From DDH964 sp963806685 (GTDB taxonomy: Bacteria; Desulfobacterota; Desulfuromonadia; Desulfuromonadales; DDH964), in contig CAWDZB010000020.1 in NCBI GenBank assembly GCA_963806685.1, positions 1 through 64,000 of the forward strand: a DNA stretch of 64,000 nt, read 5' to 3'. A program made the position numbers and the translations under genes. This document shows positions 50,511 to 59,198 of the stretch, piece after piece. The notes beneath the pieces are model-generated. The model did no database searches, had not been told where the DNA came from, and saw only the letters and a list, made by a program, of their open reading frames with translations. Within the stretch, counting starts at the first letter, position 1, and each line of letters starts with the position of its first letter.

Positions 50511-52979
50511 ATGAGAAGATTGAAGTGGTTGAAGGTGTTTTTGATTGCGGGTTTTTTGGTTTTGCCCCTGGTTATGGCCGGGTGCTCGGGCGATGATGGT
50601 TCCAACGGTGCTAAGGGGTTGAGCGCCTACCAAATCGCTGTCAACAATGGCTTTACCGGTACCGAGCAGGAATGGCTGGATTCCCTGAATCCCGACAGTG
50701 CGATCAACCAGGCGAACAATGTCCAACCCGAGTCCTGCTCAACCTGCCATAACGGCACCGTTGCGCGCACCGGCACCAGTCACCAGGATCAGTATAAGGG
50801 CCTGTTCCAGCAGGGCGTCGTTCAGGTTACGAACATCGCTTATTCCAATGACGGCACCAACGACACCGTCACCTTCAACATGACCAAGAACGGTCTCCCC
50901 TACGACTGTACCACTGCCGATGCGCTCAATATCGGCTTCAGCCAGTATGATGCGGCGACCCGGAGCTTCACCGCGCCCAGCGGCAGCAGGATCAATCTCA
51001 AGGGCACGGTCACCTCAACTCCCGCCACCGGCGCCTGCCAGAGCGTCAATCCCCAGACCTCCCTCGGCGACCTGAGCGCGACCAACGGCGTCATCGCTGT
51101 CTATGGCCGGGATTTGACTGAGCCGGTTGAATTCGAGGGTACCCACATTGCGCTCGCGAAGACTCCTTTTGCGGCCCTGCTGGTGGAGGGAACGGTTGAC
51201 TACTCTTCCGACGCCAACGTCACCGGCTGCGAGAAGTGCCATCAGGTTCCCTATTTCAAGCATGGTTACATTATCGGCGATGTCGGGACTGGTACTGCCA
51301 ATGCAGGCGTCCAGGATTTCTGGACCTGTAAGGTCTGCCACATCGACAACGGCTCCGGCCACGATTGGACCTGGCAGATTGGGGTGGACAATCCCCAGCG
51401 TTGGGCTGAAATTTTTAATGGCACTGTACCGATAACTGCCGCCGAGCAGACCCAGTACGCCTACAATACTCGACTCATGAACGACGTGCACATGTCGCAC
51501 GCCATGGAATTCCCCTATCCCATGTCCATGCGCAACTGCGCCACCTGCCATGAAGGCAAGCTGACCCAGACCTTGTCCGATGCCAACTTCACCCCCGAGA
51601 CCTGCAAGAGCTGCCACCCGATCACCGGCGGAACCGATACCGCCGATGCGAAAGGCAACTTTGCGGTGGACACCAGGGACATGGCCCTCAAAACCATCTG
51701 GGCAAACCTGGGCGTTTCCGCTTTCCATCTTGACGCCAGCGGCAACGTGGTCTCTGCCTGTAACGGCTGTCATTCGGCCGGTAACACGTTTGGGGCCAAG
51801 ACCTTCAGCCAGATCCACACCGGCTACAATCCTCTGATCTACGACGCCGCCGGTGACAAGTATGCCGACAACATCACTGTCGACAGCATCACGGCCGATT
51901 ACACGGCCGCGGCCAACACCATCGACGTCGCCTTCACCGCCAGCGGCGCGGTCGGCGGACTGGATTCGGCGAACATCGTCCCCACCGTCCAGGTCGCCCT
52001 GTACGGTTACGACACCAAGGACTTCCTGACCAGCAACCATGATCGGGATGCCGACGGGAACCGGCTTGGGGAATTCACCCTCGACGGCACCAGCACCAGC
52101 CCCTACTTCTCGAATGCCGTGATCGGCAGCGGGACTTGGTCGGTGACTTATACCCTGCCCGCCGACTGGGCCGCGCTGGTTGCCGACGGTACCGTCAAAC
52201 GGGCGGAAATCGCCGTCCTTCCGGCCCTGAAAAACGCTGCCGGCGATACGGTCGGGCTCAATGCTCCCTCCGTGACTCTCGATCTGGGGACCAATACCCT
52301 CGAGTCCGACTACTTCCAGGGCAAAAATGCCCTCGTCAGCGTTTCGGGGGATACCGCAATCGATCCCAATTACGGGGGCACCAAGGGCTGCAACTCCTGC
52401 CACGATCAGCTGGCCACCACCTTCCACTCCGGCAACCGGGGCGGCAACATCGTGGTCTGCCGGATGTGCCACGTGACCAAGTCCGGTGGCTCGCACCTGG
52501 AAGGGCAGTCGCGGTCGATCGATTCCTATGTCCACGCGATCCACACCTTCCAGGCCTTCGGCATCGACGGGATCGACTTCACCGACCCGGTGGAAAAGGC
52601 AAAATATGACGAGGAAACCGAGTTCCTCTTCCCGGATTTCGGCGTTGTAAACTGTGAAGCCTGCCACACTCAGACGAGAGACGTGGACGCTGGTGCCAGG
52701 GGTGCCTACGATGTTCCGGACCAGTCCAAGTCCCTGCCGGGCGTACTTTCGGCTACGGACGAAATCCCGGGCATTAACATCGGCGCCACCCCGTCGGTCG
52801 TCGTCGGTCCCGCGGAGCGGGCCTGCGGCGCCTGCCACAGAGGTGAAGCCATCAAGGAAAACGAGGCGAACGAGTATGCCTCGATCACCCGGCACATGGG
52901 AGACAACGGCTATCGGATCGAGAACACCGACAGCGTTCTCGATATCGTCATCGCCAAGATCATGGCCCTGTTCAATTAG
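50511..52979 (+). CDS. OmcA/MtrC-family decaheme c-type cytochrome lipoprotein
   Basis: 822 residues with exactly ten CXXCH sites: CSTCH, CEKCH, CKVCH, CATCH, CKSCH, CNGCH, CNSCH, CRMCH, CEACH, CGACH. Lipobox LVLPLVMAGC (Cys25). After it comes a short glycine-containing spacer (GAKGLSAYQIAVNNGFTGTE). The hemes form two pentads (hemes 2-6 after a beta-rich domain near residues 110-240, hemes 7-10 after a second beta domain at about 440-600), the domain order of MtrC/OmcA proteins. AAAGGAG precedes the ATG at 50511. It probably sits on the cell surface and passes electrons to minerals or electrodes. Confidence 0.92.
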   Translation: MRRLKWLKVFLIAGFLVLPLVMAGCSGDDGSNGAKGLSAYQIAVNNGFTGTEQEWLDSLNPDSAINQANNVQPESCSTCHNGTVARTGTSHQDQYKGLFQQGVVQVTNIAYSNDGTNDTVTFNMTKNGLPYDCTTADALNIGFSQYDAATRSFTAPSGSRINLKGTVTSTPATGACQSVNPQTSLGDLSATNGVIAVYGRDLTEPVEFEGTHIALAKTPFAALLVEGTVDYSSDANVTGCEKCHQVPYFKHGYIIGDVGTGTANAGVQDFWTCKVCHIDNGSGHDWTWQIGVDNPQRWAEIFNGTVPITAAEQTQYAYNTRLMNDVHMSHAMEFPYPMSMRNCATCHEGKLTQTLSDANFTPETCKSCHPITGGTDTADAKGNFAVDTRDMALKTIWANLGVSAFHLDASGNVVSACNGCHSAGNTFGAKTFSQIHTGYNPLIYDAAGDKYADNITVDSITADYTAAANTIDVAFTASGAVGGLDSANIVPTVQVALYGYDTKDFLTSNHDRDADGNRLGEFTLDGTSTSPYFSNAVIGSGTWSVTYTLPADWAALVADGTVKRAEIAVLPALKNAAGDTVGLNAPSVTLDLGTNTLESDYFQGKNALVSVSGDTAIDPNYGGTKGCNSCHDQLATTFHSGNRGGNIVVCRMCHVTKSGGSHLEGQSRSIDSYVHAIHTFQAFGIDGIDFTDPVEKAKYDEETEFLFPDFGVVNCEACHTQTRDVDAGARGAYDVPDQSKSLPGVLSATDEIPGINIGATPSVVVGPAERACGACHRGEAIKENEANEYASITRHMGDNGYRIENTDSVLDIVIAKIMALFN

Positions 52980-52990
52980 GGAATGCATGG

Positions 52991-53014
52991 GGAGGTGGGC
53001 TTCGGCCCACCTCC
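52991..53014. terminator. GC hairpin just after the decaheme gene
   Basis: GGAGGTGGGC-TTCG-GCCCACCTCC, a 10-bp stem with a stable TTCG tetraloop and no T-tract. Its core GGTGGGCTTCGGCCCACC recurs in the terminator 57 bases downstream. Confidence 0.5.
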
Positions 53015-53047
53015 ATCCCTGAAGTGTTCGAGTTATTATGAACGATC

Positions 53048-53078
53048 AAAAAGGGTGGGCTTCGGCCCACCCTTTTTG
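53048..53078. terminator. Bidirectional terminator after the decaheme gene
   Basis: AAAAAGGGTGGGC-TTCG-GCCCACCCTTTTT, a perfect stem with a TTCG loop, A-tract before and T-tract after. It can end the cytochrome transcript. Confidence 0.88.
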
Positions 53079-53283
53079 TGTGCGCGGTACGCGGTTGTGT
53101 ATCTGCGGGTGCACCAAAAAAGTGAATGGGAGAATTCGCGGAGAAGCCGCCGGGACGTGCTACAAGTCTGGGAGGTTGATTTGCCTCCCGTAGTTTGTTG
53201 CCGATGCTTGACATGATCGCTGGTTTTCTATCTACTGACAGCGAAATTGGAAGGAGACATCAGCAACAGGGAGGGTCGAACGT

Positions 53284-54097
53284 ATGAACTACTATCGGCA
53301 GAATCGGCTTCATTGGCGGCGGCAACATGGCGGAGGCCCTCATCAAGGGACTGGTCAAGGGGACCTTCCCGGCTGAGCAGATCGTCGTCTCCGAGCCGAG
53401 TGCCGAGCGCCGGCGCCTGCTCCAGGAGCGCTACGGTGTTTCTTTTGCCAACGACAACCGGGAGCTGGTGGGAGAGTGCCCGCTGCTGCTGCTGGCGATC
53501 AAGCCGCAGCTTCTCGCCGTGGTGGCCGACGATTTCCCTGCCGCCTTCAAGGGGGACCGGCTGCTGGTCTCGATTCTTGCCGGGGTGACCACAGCCACCC
53601 TGGAAGGATATTTCGACGGCAAGCCACGGGTGGTGCGGGCGATGCCCAACACCCCGGCGCTGGTCGGCGAGGGGGCCACCGCCCTTTGCCCCGGGCGCTT
53701 CGCCAGCGCCGATGACCTGGTGGCAGCGCGGCATATCTTCGAGGCGGTAGGGTGCGTGGTGCAGGTGGGGGAAGGGCAGATGGATGCCGTCACCGGTCTT
53801 TCCGGTTCCGGGCCGGCCTACGTCTTCACGGTGATCGAGGCGCTGGCCGACGGCGGGGTGCGCGAGGGGCTGCCGCGGGATACCGCGCTGAACCTGGCGG
53901 TACAGACCGTACTCGGGGCCGCCAAGCTGGTCAGGGAGAGCGGCGAACATCCGGCCCTGCTGCGCGATAAGGTTTGTTCCCCGGGAGGGACAACGATCGC
54001 CGCGGTGCAGGCCCTGGAGGACCGGGGACTGCGCGGAGCACTGATGGCGGCGGTGGCCGCCGCCAGCCGGCGCTCGCGGGAGCTCGGCGAAAAATAG
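53284..54097 (+). CDS. proC: Pyrroline-5-carboxylate reductase (one frameshift near the start)
   Basis: Last step of proline synthesis, NAD(P)H-dependent. The Rossmann start IGRIGFIGGGNMAEALIKGL spans the frameshift: the ATG at 53284 is one base out of frame, and removing the extra T near 53290 gives MNTIGRIGFIGGGNM. Later motifs are LLLAIKPQLLAVV, VRAMPNTPALVGEGATALCP, LSGSGPAYVFTVIEAL and the signature DKVCSPGGTTIAAVQALEDR. Full length is about 270 residues. GGGAGGG precedes the start. A strong terminator follows at once, so it is probably monocistronic. Confidence 0.92.
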
Positions 54098-54107
54098 AGA
54101 AGAATGA

Positions 54108-54146
54108 ACAGCCGGGCCGGTCGCATGACCGGCCCGGCTGTTTTTA
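54108..54146 (+). terminator. Terminator of proC
   Basis: ACAGCCGGGCCGG, eight-base loop, CCGGCCCGGCTGT, then TTTTT. Perfect 13-bp stem, 10 bp after the proC stop. Confidence 0.9.
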
Positions 54147-54210
54147 GAGTAGCTAACCCAACGGTTACCCCTGCCAAGTCAACTCCCTTTTCCCTGCCTT
54201 TGCTGATCCC

Positions 54211-54381
54211 TTACACCTTGTCTCCGGCGTCGCCTGACGCGGCGTTGATCGCTTCGAAAAGGGCAATCTGCTCCGCCATGCTCAGTTTCTTGCCGCAGCC
54301 TGTTTTCAGGCAGAGGCGGCAGCGATCGTCGCTGCACCATTGACAATGCCGGCAGTCGGGGCAGGGGTGCTTCTTCTCCAT
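54211..54381 (-). CDS. 56-residue cysteine-rich protein
   Basis: MEKKHPCPDCRHCQWCSDDR, then CRLCLKTGCGKKLSMAEQIA and a short helical tail. Eight cysteines lie within the first 30 residues in CxxC-type spacing, suggesting one or two zinc or Fe-S sites. AAGGAG six bases before the ATG at 54381 supports translation. It is 37 bp downstream of the MOP-family gene on the same strand. I do not recognise a named family. Confidence 0.7.
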   Translation of the reverse strand: MEKKHPCPDCRHCQWCSDDRCRLCLKTGCGKKLSMAEQIALFEAINAASGDAGDKV

Positions 54382-54418
54382 AAAGGACTCCTTGCTGCCA
54401 GTCTACGCGGGCGGCTGG

Positions 54419-55708
54419 CTAAGGAGCAAGGGGCGTGATCAGCCTGAGGCGCTGGCGGTAGAGATAGCCGGCTTCGCACAGTTCTGCCGCGAGGAGCAGC
54501 AGGACCGCTACGGCTACCCCCGGCAGTGGTAGCGGAAAGACCGTAAGGAGCCCCCAGACCACGAGCAGGAACAAGGTCTTGTAAAGGGTCGAGCGGCCGA
54601 GCAGGGCGGTGCGGTGTTGACCGGTGAACCAGCCGCGCAGCAGGTTGGAGGCGCCGTAGAGGAGCGGATAGAGGGCGCAGGCCGCCAGCGGCAGGGCGAG
54701 GTAGAGGCGCATGGACCCGTCGAGGCCCATGATACCGCCGAGAACCGGGCCGTTGAGGGGATAGGCGGTGATGATTAGCAGAATGGCCAGGCCTCCGGCC
54801 AGCCGGCGGCCGAAGCGCACCAGGGGTTGGAAGTCAGCCGGTGACTGCACCAGGGTCAGGTAGGCCTGCTGCAGATTGCGCATCGGGCCGGCGAGCAGAA
54901 ACAGGAAGCCGCGGATGATCCCGAAACCGGCCAGCGCCTGGGGTCCGTCGGGGAGGCGGCTGATGACCGCGTTGATGAGCAGCGGGATGGTCTGCTGCAG
55001 GCAGGAGGAGTAGGCCAGCGGAAAGGCGAAGCGCAGGATTTCCCAGGTTCCCTTCTCGTCGGGTGCGCCGGTGGGAATCTCGCAGCACCGGGCGAAAGTG
55101 CCGATCACCAGGGTCTCGGTGGCGACGCAGGCGACTAGGGCAAAGGCGCCGAGCCTGGCGTCACTGAACCAGCGGGATCCAACGGCCAGGAAGATGAACA
55201 GTGCGCCGATGCGAACCGCGGTGGCGACGGAAACCAGGGTGGTACGCCGGGCCTTGATCACCAGCCCTTGGAAGAGGCCGCGAAAACCGGTGATGAAAGG
55301 GAGGGCCACGAGCAGGGAAAGGGCCGAACGGGCCGCGGCGGCGATCTCGTCGTTGACGCCGAGGAACTGCTTGAGTACAAAGTCTCCCACCGGGGTGAAG
55401 GCGACCAGCGCCAGCATGAGTGAGACGTAGCAGGCGACCAGCACCACGAAACGCACCGTGCCGCGCAGGGAGCGGCGGCCGCGGACCATGGCGATGGTAA
55501 CGGTGTGGTTCTGGTAGGAAGGGGAAGCGAGGAAGAGGTGCAGGACCATCGCCACCGAAAATCCGGCCAGGGCGGTGACGTAGTCGTGCTGGCGGGCGAG
55601 GAAGGCGTTGATCACCGAGTGGGAGACGCTCATCAGCTGCACATTGAGCAGCAGCGGGAAGAAGAAGAGGGCAATTTCCCGCTGGCGCAGGGGGCGTGGC
55701 GCGGTCAT
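54419..55708 (-). CDS. MOP-superfamily (MATE/flippase-like) membrane protein
   Basis: 429 residues with about twelve hydrophobic segments in two similar halves (IALFFFPLLLNVQLMSVSHS; LRFAFPLAYSSCLQQTIPLL), the pattern of MATE/polysaccharide-flippase proteins. The charged motif FRGLFQGLVIKARRTTLVSV resembles the RGFFQG-type loop seen in several MOP members. The substrate cannot be told from sequence. It overlaps the phosphatase gene by ATGA, which may only reflect operon packing. Confidence 0.75.
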   Translation of the reverse strand: MTAPRPLRQREIALFFFPLLLNVQLMSVSHSVINAFLARQHDYVTALAGFSVAMVLHLFLASPSYQNHTVTIAMVRGRRSLRGTVRFVVLVACYVSLMLALVAFTPVGDFVLKQFLGVNDEIAAAARSALSLLVALPFITGFRGLFQGLVIKARRTTLVSVATAVRIGALFIFLAVGSRWFSDARLGAFALVACVATETLVIGTFARCCEIPTGAPDEKGTWEILRFAFPLAYSSCLQQTIPLLINAVISRLPDGPQALAGFGIIRGFLFLLAGPMRNLQQAYLTLVQSPADFQPLVRFGRRLAGGLAILLIITAYPLNGPVLGGIMGLDGSMRLYLALPLAACALYPLLYGASNLLRGWFTGQHRTALLGRSTLYKTLFLLVVWGLLTVFPLPLPGVAVAVLLLLAAELCEAGYLYRQRLRLITPLAP

Positions 55709-56346
55709 GACCCCGAACCGGGGAAGAGCTGCAGCAGCTCCTCGGGTGTCGCGGCGAAGTAGTCGTGGCCGATGCCGCCGGTGTTACCCAGTCCCCAGGC
55801 ACAGAAGCAGGTACGCACCCCGGCCGCCCGGCCGGCGCACAGGTCGGTGTGGTGATCGCCGATCAGTACCACATCCACCGGAACCGCGCCGAGGCCCGCG
55901 AGTGCCAGTTGCACCGGCTGCGGCGACGGCTTCTTCTCGGGGCAGCTGTCGCCGCCGACTACCACTGGGAAGAAGGCTTCAAGGCCGAGGCCGCGCAACA
56001 GCTGCCGACTGAGTTCCAACGGCTTGTTGGTGACCACCGCCAGCGGCCGGCGGCGCTTGGCCGCGAGGAAGTCGAGAATACCGGGATAGGGGCGGGTGGT
56101 GTCGAGCAGGTGGTTGCCATAGTGGTCGAGGAAACGCTCCAGCCGGGCCGGGCTGAAGGCGCCGGGGGGCAGGGCGCGGGTGACAAGGGCGGTGGCGCCG
56201 TCGCCGACATAGCTGCGTATCGTCTCCAGGCTCAGGGGCGGCAGGGCCAGCTCATGGCGCAACAGGTTGACCGCGGTTGCCAGGTCGGCGACCGAATCGA
56301 CCAGCGTACCGTCAAGGTCGAAGAGGAATGTGCCGGGTGGGTTCAT
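55705..56346 (-). CDS. gph: Phosphoglycolate phosphatase-type HAD hydrolase
   Basis: 213 residues. HAD motif I FLFDLDGTLVDSVADL, cap domain (SYVGDGATALVTRAL), motif II LAVVTNKPLEL, motif III lysine in CPEKKPSPQP, motif IV VVLIGDHHTDLCAGRAAGV. The family removes 2-phosphoglycolate formed during DNA repair; related HADs act on other small phosphates. It starts at 56346, 13 bp after the yggS stop. Confidence 0.85.
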   Translation of the reverse strand: MNPPGTFLFDLDGTLVDSVADLATAVNLLRHELALPPLSLETIRSYVGDGATALVTRALPPGAFSPARLERFLDHYGNHLLDTTRPYPGILDFLAAKRRRPLAVVTNKPLELSRQLLRGLGLEAFFPVVVGGDSCPEKKPSPQPVQLALAGLGAVPVDVVLIGDHHTDLCAGRAAGVRTCFCAWGLGNTGGIGHDYFAATPEELLQLFPGSGS

Positions 56347-56359
56347 GGCAAGGAATGGT

Positions 56360-57049
56360 TCAGCGCTGACGTTCGCCGAAGATGGCGGTGCCGACCCGCA
56401 CCAGGGTGGCTCCCTCCTCGATGGCGACCTCGAAGTCGTGGCTCATCCCCATCGACAGCTCGCGCATCTCCAGGTTCGGCAGGCCGAGGACGGCAAGTTC
56501 CTCAGCCAGCTGGCGCAAACGGCGGAAATGGGGGCGCACCGCTTCGGGGTCCTCGGCCCAGGGGGGAAGGGTCATCAGGCCGCGGACCTGCAAGCCGGGG
56601 AGGGCGGTGACCTGCCGGGCCAGCTTTAAAAGATCGGCGGCGTCGGCCCCCGATTTGGTCTCCTCGCCGCCGAGGTTGACCTGCAGCAGGATGTCTGCGG
56701 GGCGACCAAGCTTCTGCCACTGGCGGCTGATCTCCTCAGCGAGAGAGAGGCGGTCGACCGAGTGGACCAGGGCCACTTTGCCGCGCAGGTACTTTACCTT
56801 GTTGCTCTGCAGGGCGCCGATGAAGTGCCACTCGACGTCCCGGCGAACCTCTTCCACCTTGGCCACGAACTCCTGGACGTAGCTCTCCCCGAACAGGCGC
56901 TGGCCGGCCGCGGCCGCCGCTTCGATGTCCGTCGCCGGCTTGGTCTTGGAGACCGCTACCAAGCGAACCGCTTGCGGGTCGCGTCCCGCGCGGCGGCAGG
57001 CATCGGCGATGCGGGCATTGATGTTCTTTAGATTGAGGGCGATGGACAT
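56360..57049 (-). CDS. yggS: YggS/PipY-family pyridoxal phosphate homeostasis protein
   Basis: 229 residues, a single TIM-barrel PLP-binding protein. The PLP lysine is in RLVAVSKTKPATDI near residue 36. Then FGESYVQEFVAKVEEV, WHFIGALQSNKVKYL and the C-terminal LSMGMSHDFEVAIEEGATLV, VRVGTAIFGER. It buffers PLP levels. In many bacteria yggS is next to proC; here proC is 2.3 kb away on the other strand. Confidence 0.95.
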   Translation of the reverse strand: MSIALNLKNINARIADACRRAGRDPQAVRLVAVSKTKPATDIEAAAAAGQRLFGESYVQEFVAKVEEVRRDVEWHFIGALQSNKVKYLRGKVALVHSVDRLSLAEEISRQWQKLGRPADILLQVNLGGEETKSGADAADLLKLARQVTALPGLQVRGLMTLPPWAEDPEAVRPHFRRLRQLAEELAVLGLPNLEMRELSMGMSHDFEVAIEEGATLVRVGTAIFGERQR

Positions 57050-57052
57050 AAA

Positions 57053-57086
57053 TCAGCTTTCAGCGTTTAGCTATAAGCGATCAGGG
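57053..57086. repeat. Short degenerate-word element between yggS and maf
   Basis: Read on the minus strand it contains GCTTATAGCT, AAACGCTGAA and AGCTGATTT-type words built around (A)AGCTGA. It overlaps the maf stop codon. Similar in style to the elements at 6201, 7560 and 40206, without an inverted arm. Confidence 0.35.
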
Positions 57087-57682
57087 GCGGCGAAAAGCCG
57101 CACTGCGCCGAGGCGTTCCAGGACCTCGACCACCTCGCACAGCGGCAGACCGACGACATTGCTGTAGCTCCCCTCGATGCCGAGGACCATGAAGGCGCCG
57201 ATCCCCTGGATGGCGTAGGCGCCGGCTTTGTCGAAGGGTTCGCCGGTGGCAATGTAGCCCGCGATCTCCGCGTCTGTCAACTCCTTGAAGCGCACGGTGG
57301 TGGTCACCGCGCCCGCGACGCTGGCGCCGCTTTCCCGGTCGAAGACCGCGTAGCCGGAGAGGACCCGGTGGCTGCGGCCGGAAAGGCCGCGGAGCATGGC
57401 CGCCGCTTCCTTTGCGTCGCGTGGTTTACCGAGAACATTCTCGTCGCACAGCACTATGGTGTCGCTGCCAAGGAACCAGCGCCCGGGGACATCATTGCGG
57501 CCGCCGACCTCGCAGGCCTTGTCCCGGGCCAGGCGCACCACGTGTTCCTCCGGCCCTTCGCCGGCAAGCAGTTCCTCCGGGGCGTTGCCCGGCACCACCG
57601 CGAAACGCAGGCCGAGCTGGGCGAGGAGTTCCCGGCGGCGCGGCGAAGCGGAGGCGAGGACCAGTTGGTGGGCGTCAGTCAT
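57071..57682 (-). CDS. maf: Maf-type nucleoside triphosphate pyrophosphatase
   Basis: About 203 residues from the ATG at 57682 (GGGAGGTG just upstream). Conserved blocks: LVLASASPRRRELLAQLGLR, FLGSDTIVLCDENVLGKPRD, LSGRSHRVLSGYAV, IATGEPFDKAGAYAIQGIGA and SYSNVVGLPL. Maf proteins hydrolyse dTTP/UTP or modified nucleotides, preventing their incorporation. The start overlaps the trmFO stop by 8 bp. Confidence 0.94.
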   Translation of the reverse strand: MTDAHQLVLASASPRRRELLAQLGLRFAVVPGNAPEELLAGEGPEEHVVRLARDKACEVGGRNDVPGRWFLGSDTIVLCDENVLGKPRDAKEAAAMLRGLSGRSHRVLSGYAVFDRESGASVAGAVTTTVRFKELTDAEIAGYIATGEPFDKAGAYAIQGIGAFMVLGIEGSYSNVVGLPLCEVVEVLERLGAVRLFAAPDRL

Positions 57683-59006
57683 GGTCACCTCCCGCGGCTA
57701 CGCTCTGCCACCACCGGGCAAGGTCCGCCAGCGCCCGTTCGGCCATGGCCAGGCGCCGGTCGCTGCGCTTGCGCTTGCGTCCCTCAAGCGGCGGAAAGAG
57801 TCCGTAGTTGACGTTCATCGGCTGGAAGTTTTCGGCATCGGCCTCGGCGAGGTGGGTGAGCAGGGCGCCGAGGGCGGTGGTCGGCGGCGGCAGGGGAATC
57901 GGCTTTCCCTGCAGGAAGCGGGCGGCAAAGATTCCGGCGAGCAGGCCGCAAGCCGCCGACTCGACGTACCCCTCGACACCGGTGATCTGACCGGCGAAGA
58001 AGAGCCCGGGCCGACCCCGGAACTGCAGGGTGGGCTCCAGGCAGGCCGGGGCGTTGAGGAAGGTATTGCGGTGCATGCTCCCCAGCCGCGTGAAGCGGGC
58101 CTTCTCAAGGCCGGGGATGGTACTCAGGATGCGGCGCTGCTCAGGCCAGGTCAGCTTGGTCTGGAAACCGACCAGGTTGTAAAGGCTGGCATGGGCATTG
58201 TCCTGGCGCAGCTGGGCCACCGCGAAGGGCTCCCTGCCGGTGCGCGGGTCGGGCAGGCCGACTGGCTTCATCGGCCCGAAGGCGAGGGTCATTTCGCCGC
58301 GCGCTGCCATCTCCTCGATCGGCATGCATCCCTCGAAGTGGATCACCTTCTCGAAATCCCGCCCCGGAACCTTCTCCGCGGCCCGCAGCGCGGCGATAAA
58401 GGCCAGGTACTGCTCCCTGTCCAGCGGGCAGTTGACGTAGTCGTCTCCTCCCTTGCCGTAGCGTGAGGCTTTCCAGGCTTTGGAGAAGTCGATGGAGTCG
58501 GCTTCGACGATCGGTGCGATGGCGTCGTAGAAATAGAGGTGCGCGTTGCCGGTGAGACGGGCGATGGCGGCGGAGAGTGCCTCCGAGGTGAGGGGCCCCG
58601 AGGCGACGATGACGACCCCTTCGGCCGGCAGTTCGACGACCTCCTCGCGCACCAGCTCGATCTGCGGATGCTTCGCGATCTGCTCCGTCAAGTAGGCGGA
58701 AAAGGCCTCGCGGTCGACGGCCAGGGCGCCGCCGGCGGGGACTGCGGTGGCGTCGGCGGCGGCCATGAACAGGGCCTCGCAGCGGCGCAGCTCCTCTTTC
58801 AGGCAGCCGACGGCGTTGTTCATCCCGGCGCCGCGCAGGGAATTGGAGCAGACCAGTTCGCCGAGCAGCGGCGAGTGGTGGGCCGGAGAGAAACGCTGCG
58901 GTTTCATTTCGAACAAGCGTACCCGGGCTCCCTGCTGCGCGGCTTGCCAGGCCGCTTCGCAGCCGGCCAGGCCGGCGCCGATGATGGTGAGGTCAGGTGT
59001 GATCAT
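57675..59006 (-). CDS. trmFO: Methylenetetrahydrofolate-tRNA (uracil-54-C5)-methyltransferase TrmFO
   Basis: 443 residues. FAD-binding LTIIGAGLAGCEAAWQAAQQ at the N-terminus; the signature SPLLGELVCSNSLRGAGMNN; central KVIHFEGCMPIEEMA; C-terminal FFAGQITGVEGYVESAACGL and NVNYGLFPPLEGRKRKRSD. It makes ribothymidine 54 in tRNA using folate rather than SAM. In many Desulfobacterota it lies near topA and smg, as here. Confidence 0.97.
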   Translation of the reverse strand: MITPDLTIIGAGLAGCEAAWQAAQQGARVRLFEMKPQRFSPAHHSPLLGELVCSNSLRGAGMNNAVGCLKEELRRCEALFMAAADATAVPAGGALAVDREAFSAYLTEQIAKHPQIELVREEVVELPAEGVVIVASGPLTSEALSAAIARLTGNAHLYFYDAIAPIVEADSIDFSKAWKASRYGKGGDDYVNCPLDREQYLAFIAALRAAEKVPGRDFEKVIHFEGCMPIEEMAARGEMTLAFGPMKPVGLPDPRTGREPFAVAQLRQDNAHASLYNLVGFQTKLTWPEQRRILSTIPGLEKARFTRLGSMHRNTFLNAPACLEPTLQFRGRPGLFFAGQITGVEGYVESAACGLLAGIFAARFLQGKPIPLPPPTTALGALLTHLAEADAENFQPMNVNYGLFPPLEGRKRKRSDRRLAMAERALADLARWWQSVAAGGDHD

Positions 59007-59198
59007 GAATCCTTTGAATTTTCGGTGATTAGGGTGACGAGGGGGGAGGCGCTGGAGACGGAACGGGGCGCGGCCTGGTTCTGTTTTGTCGTCGGCTTTT
59101 TTAAGGCGTCTGCCACAGCGGACTGCTTGTCCAGGGGAAAATCGGCCAGGACCTGAGTACTGTCGATTGCGAGGTGGCCAGGGTGACCGCCATGAACC

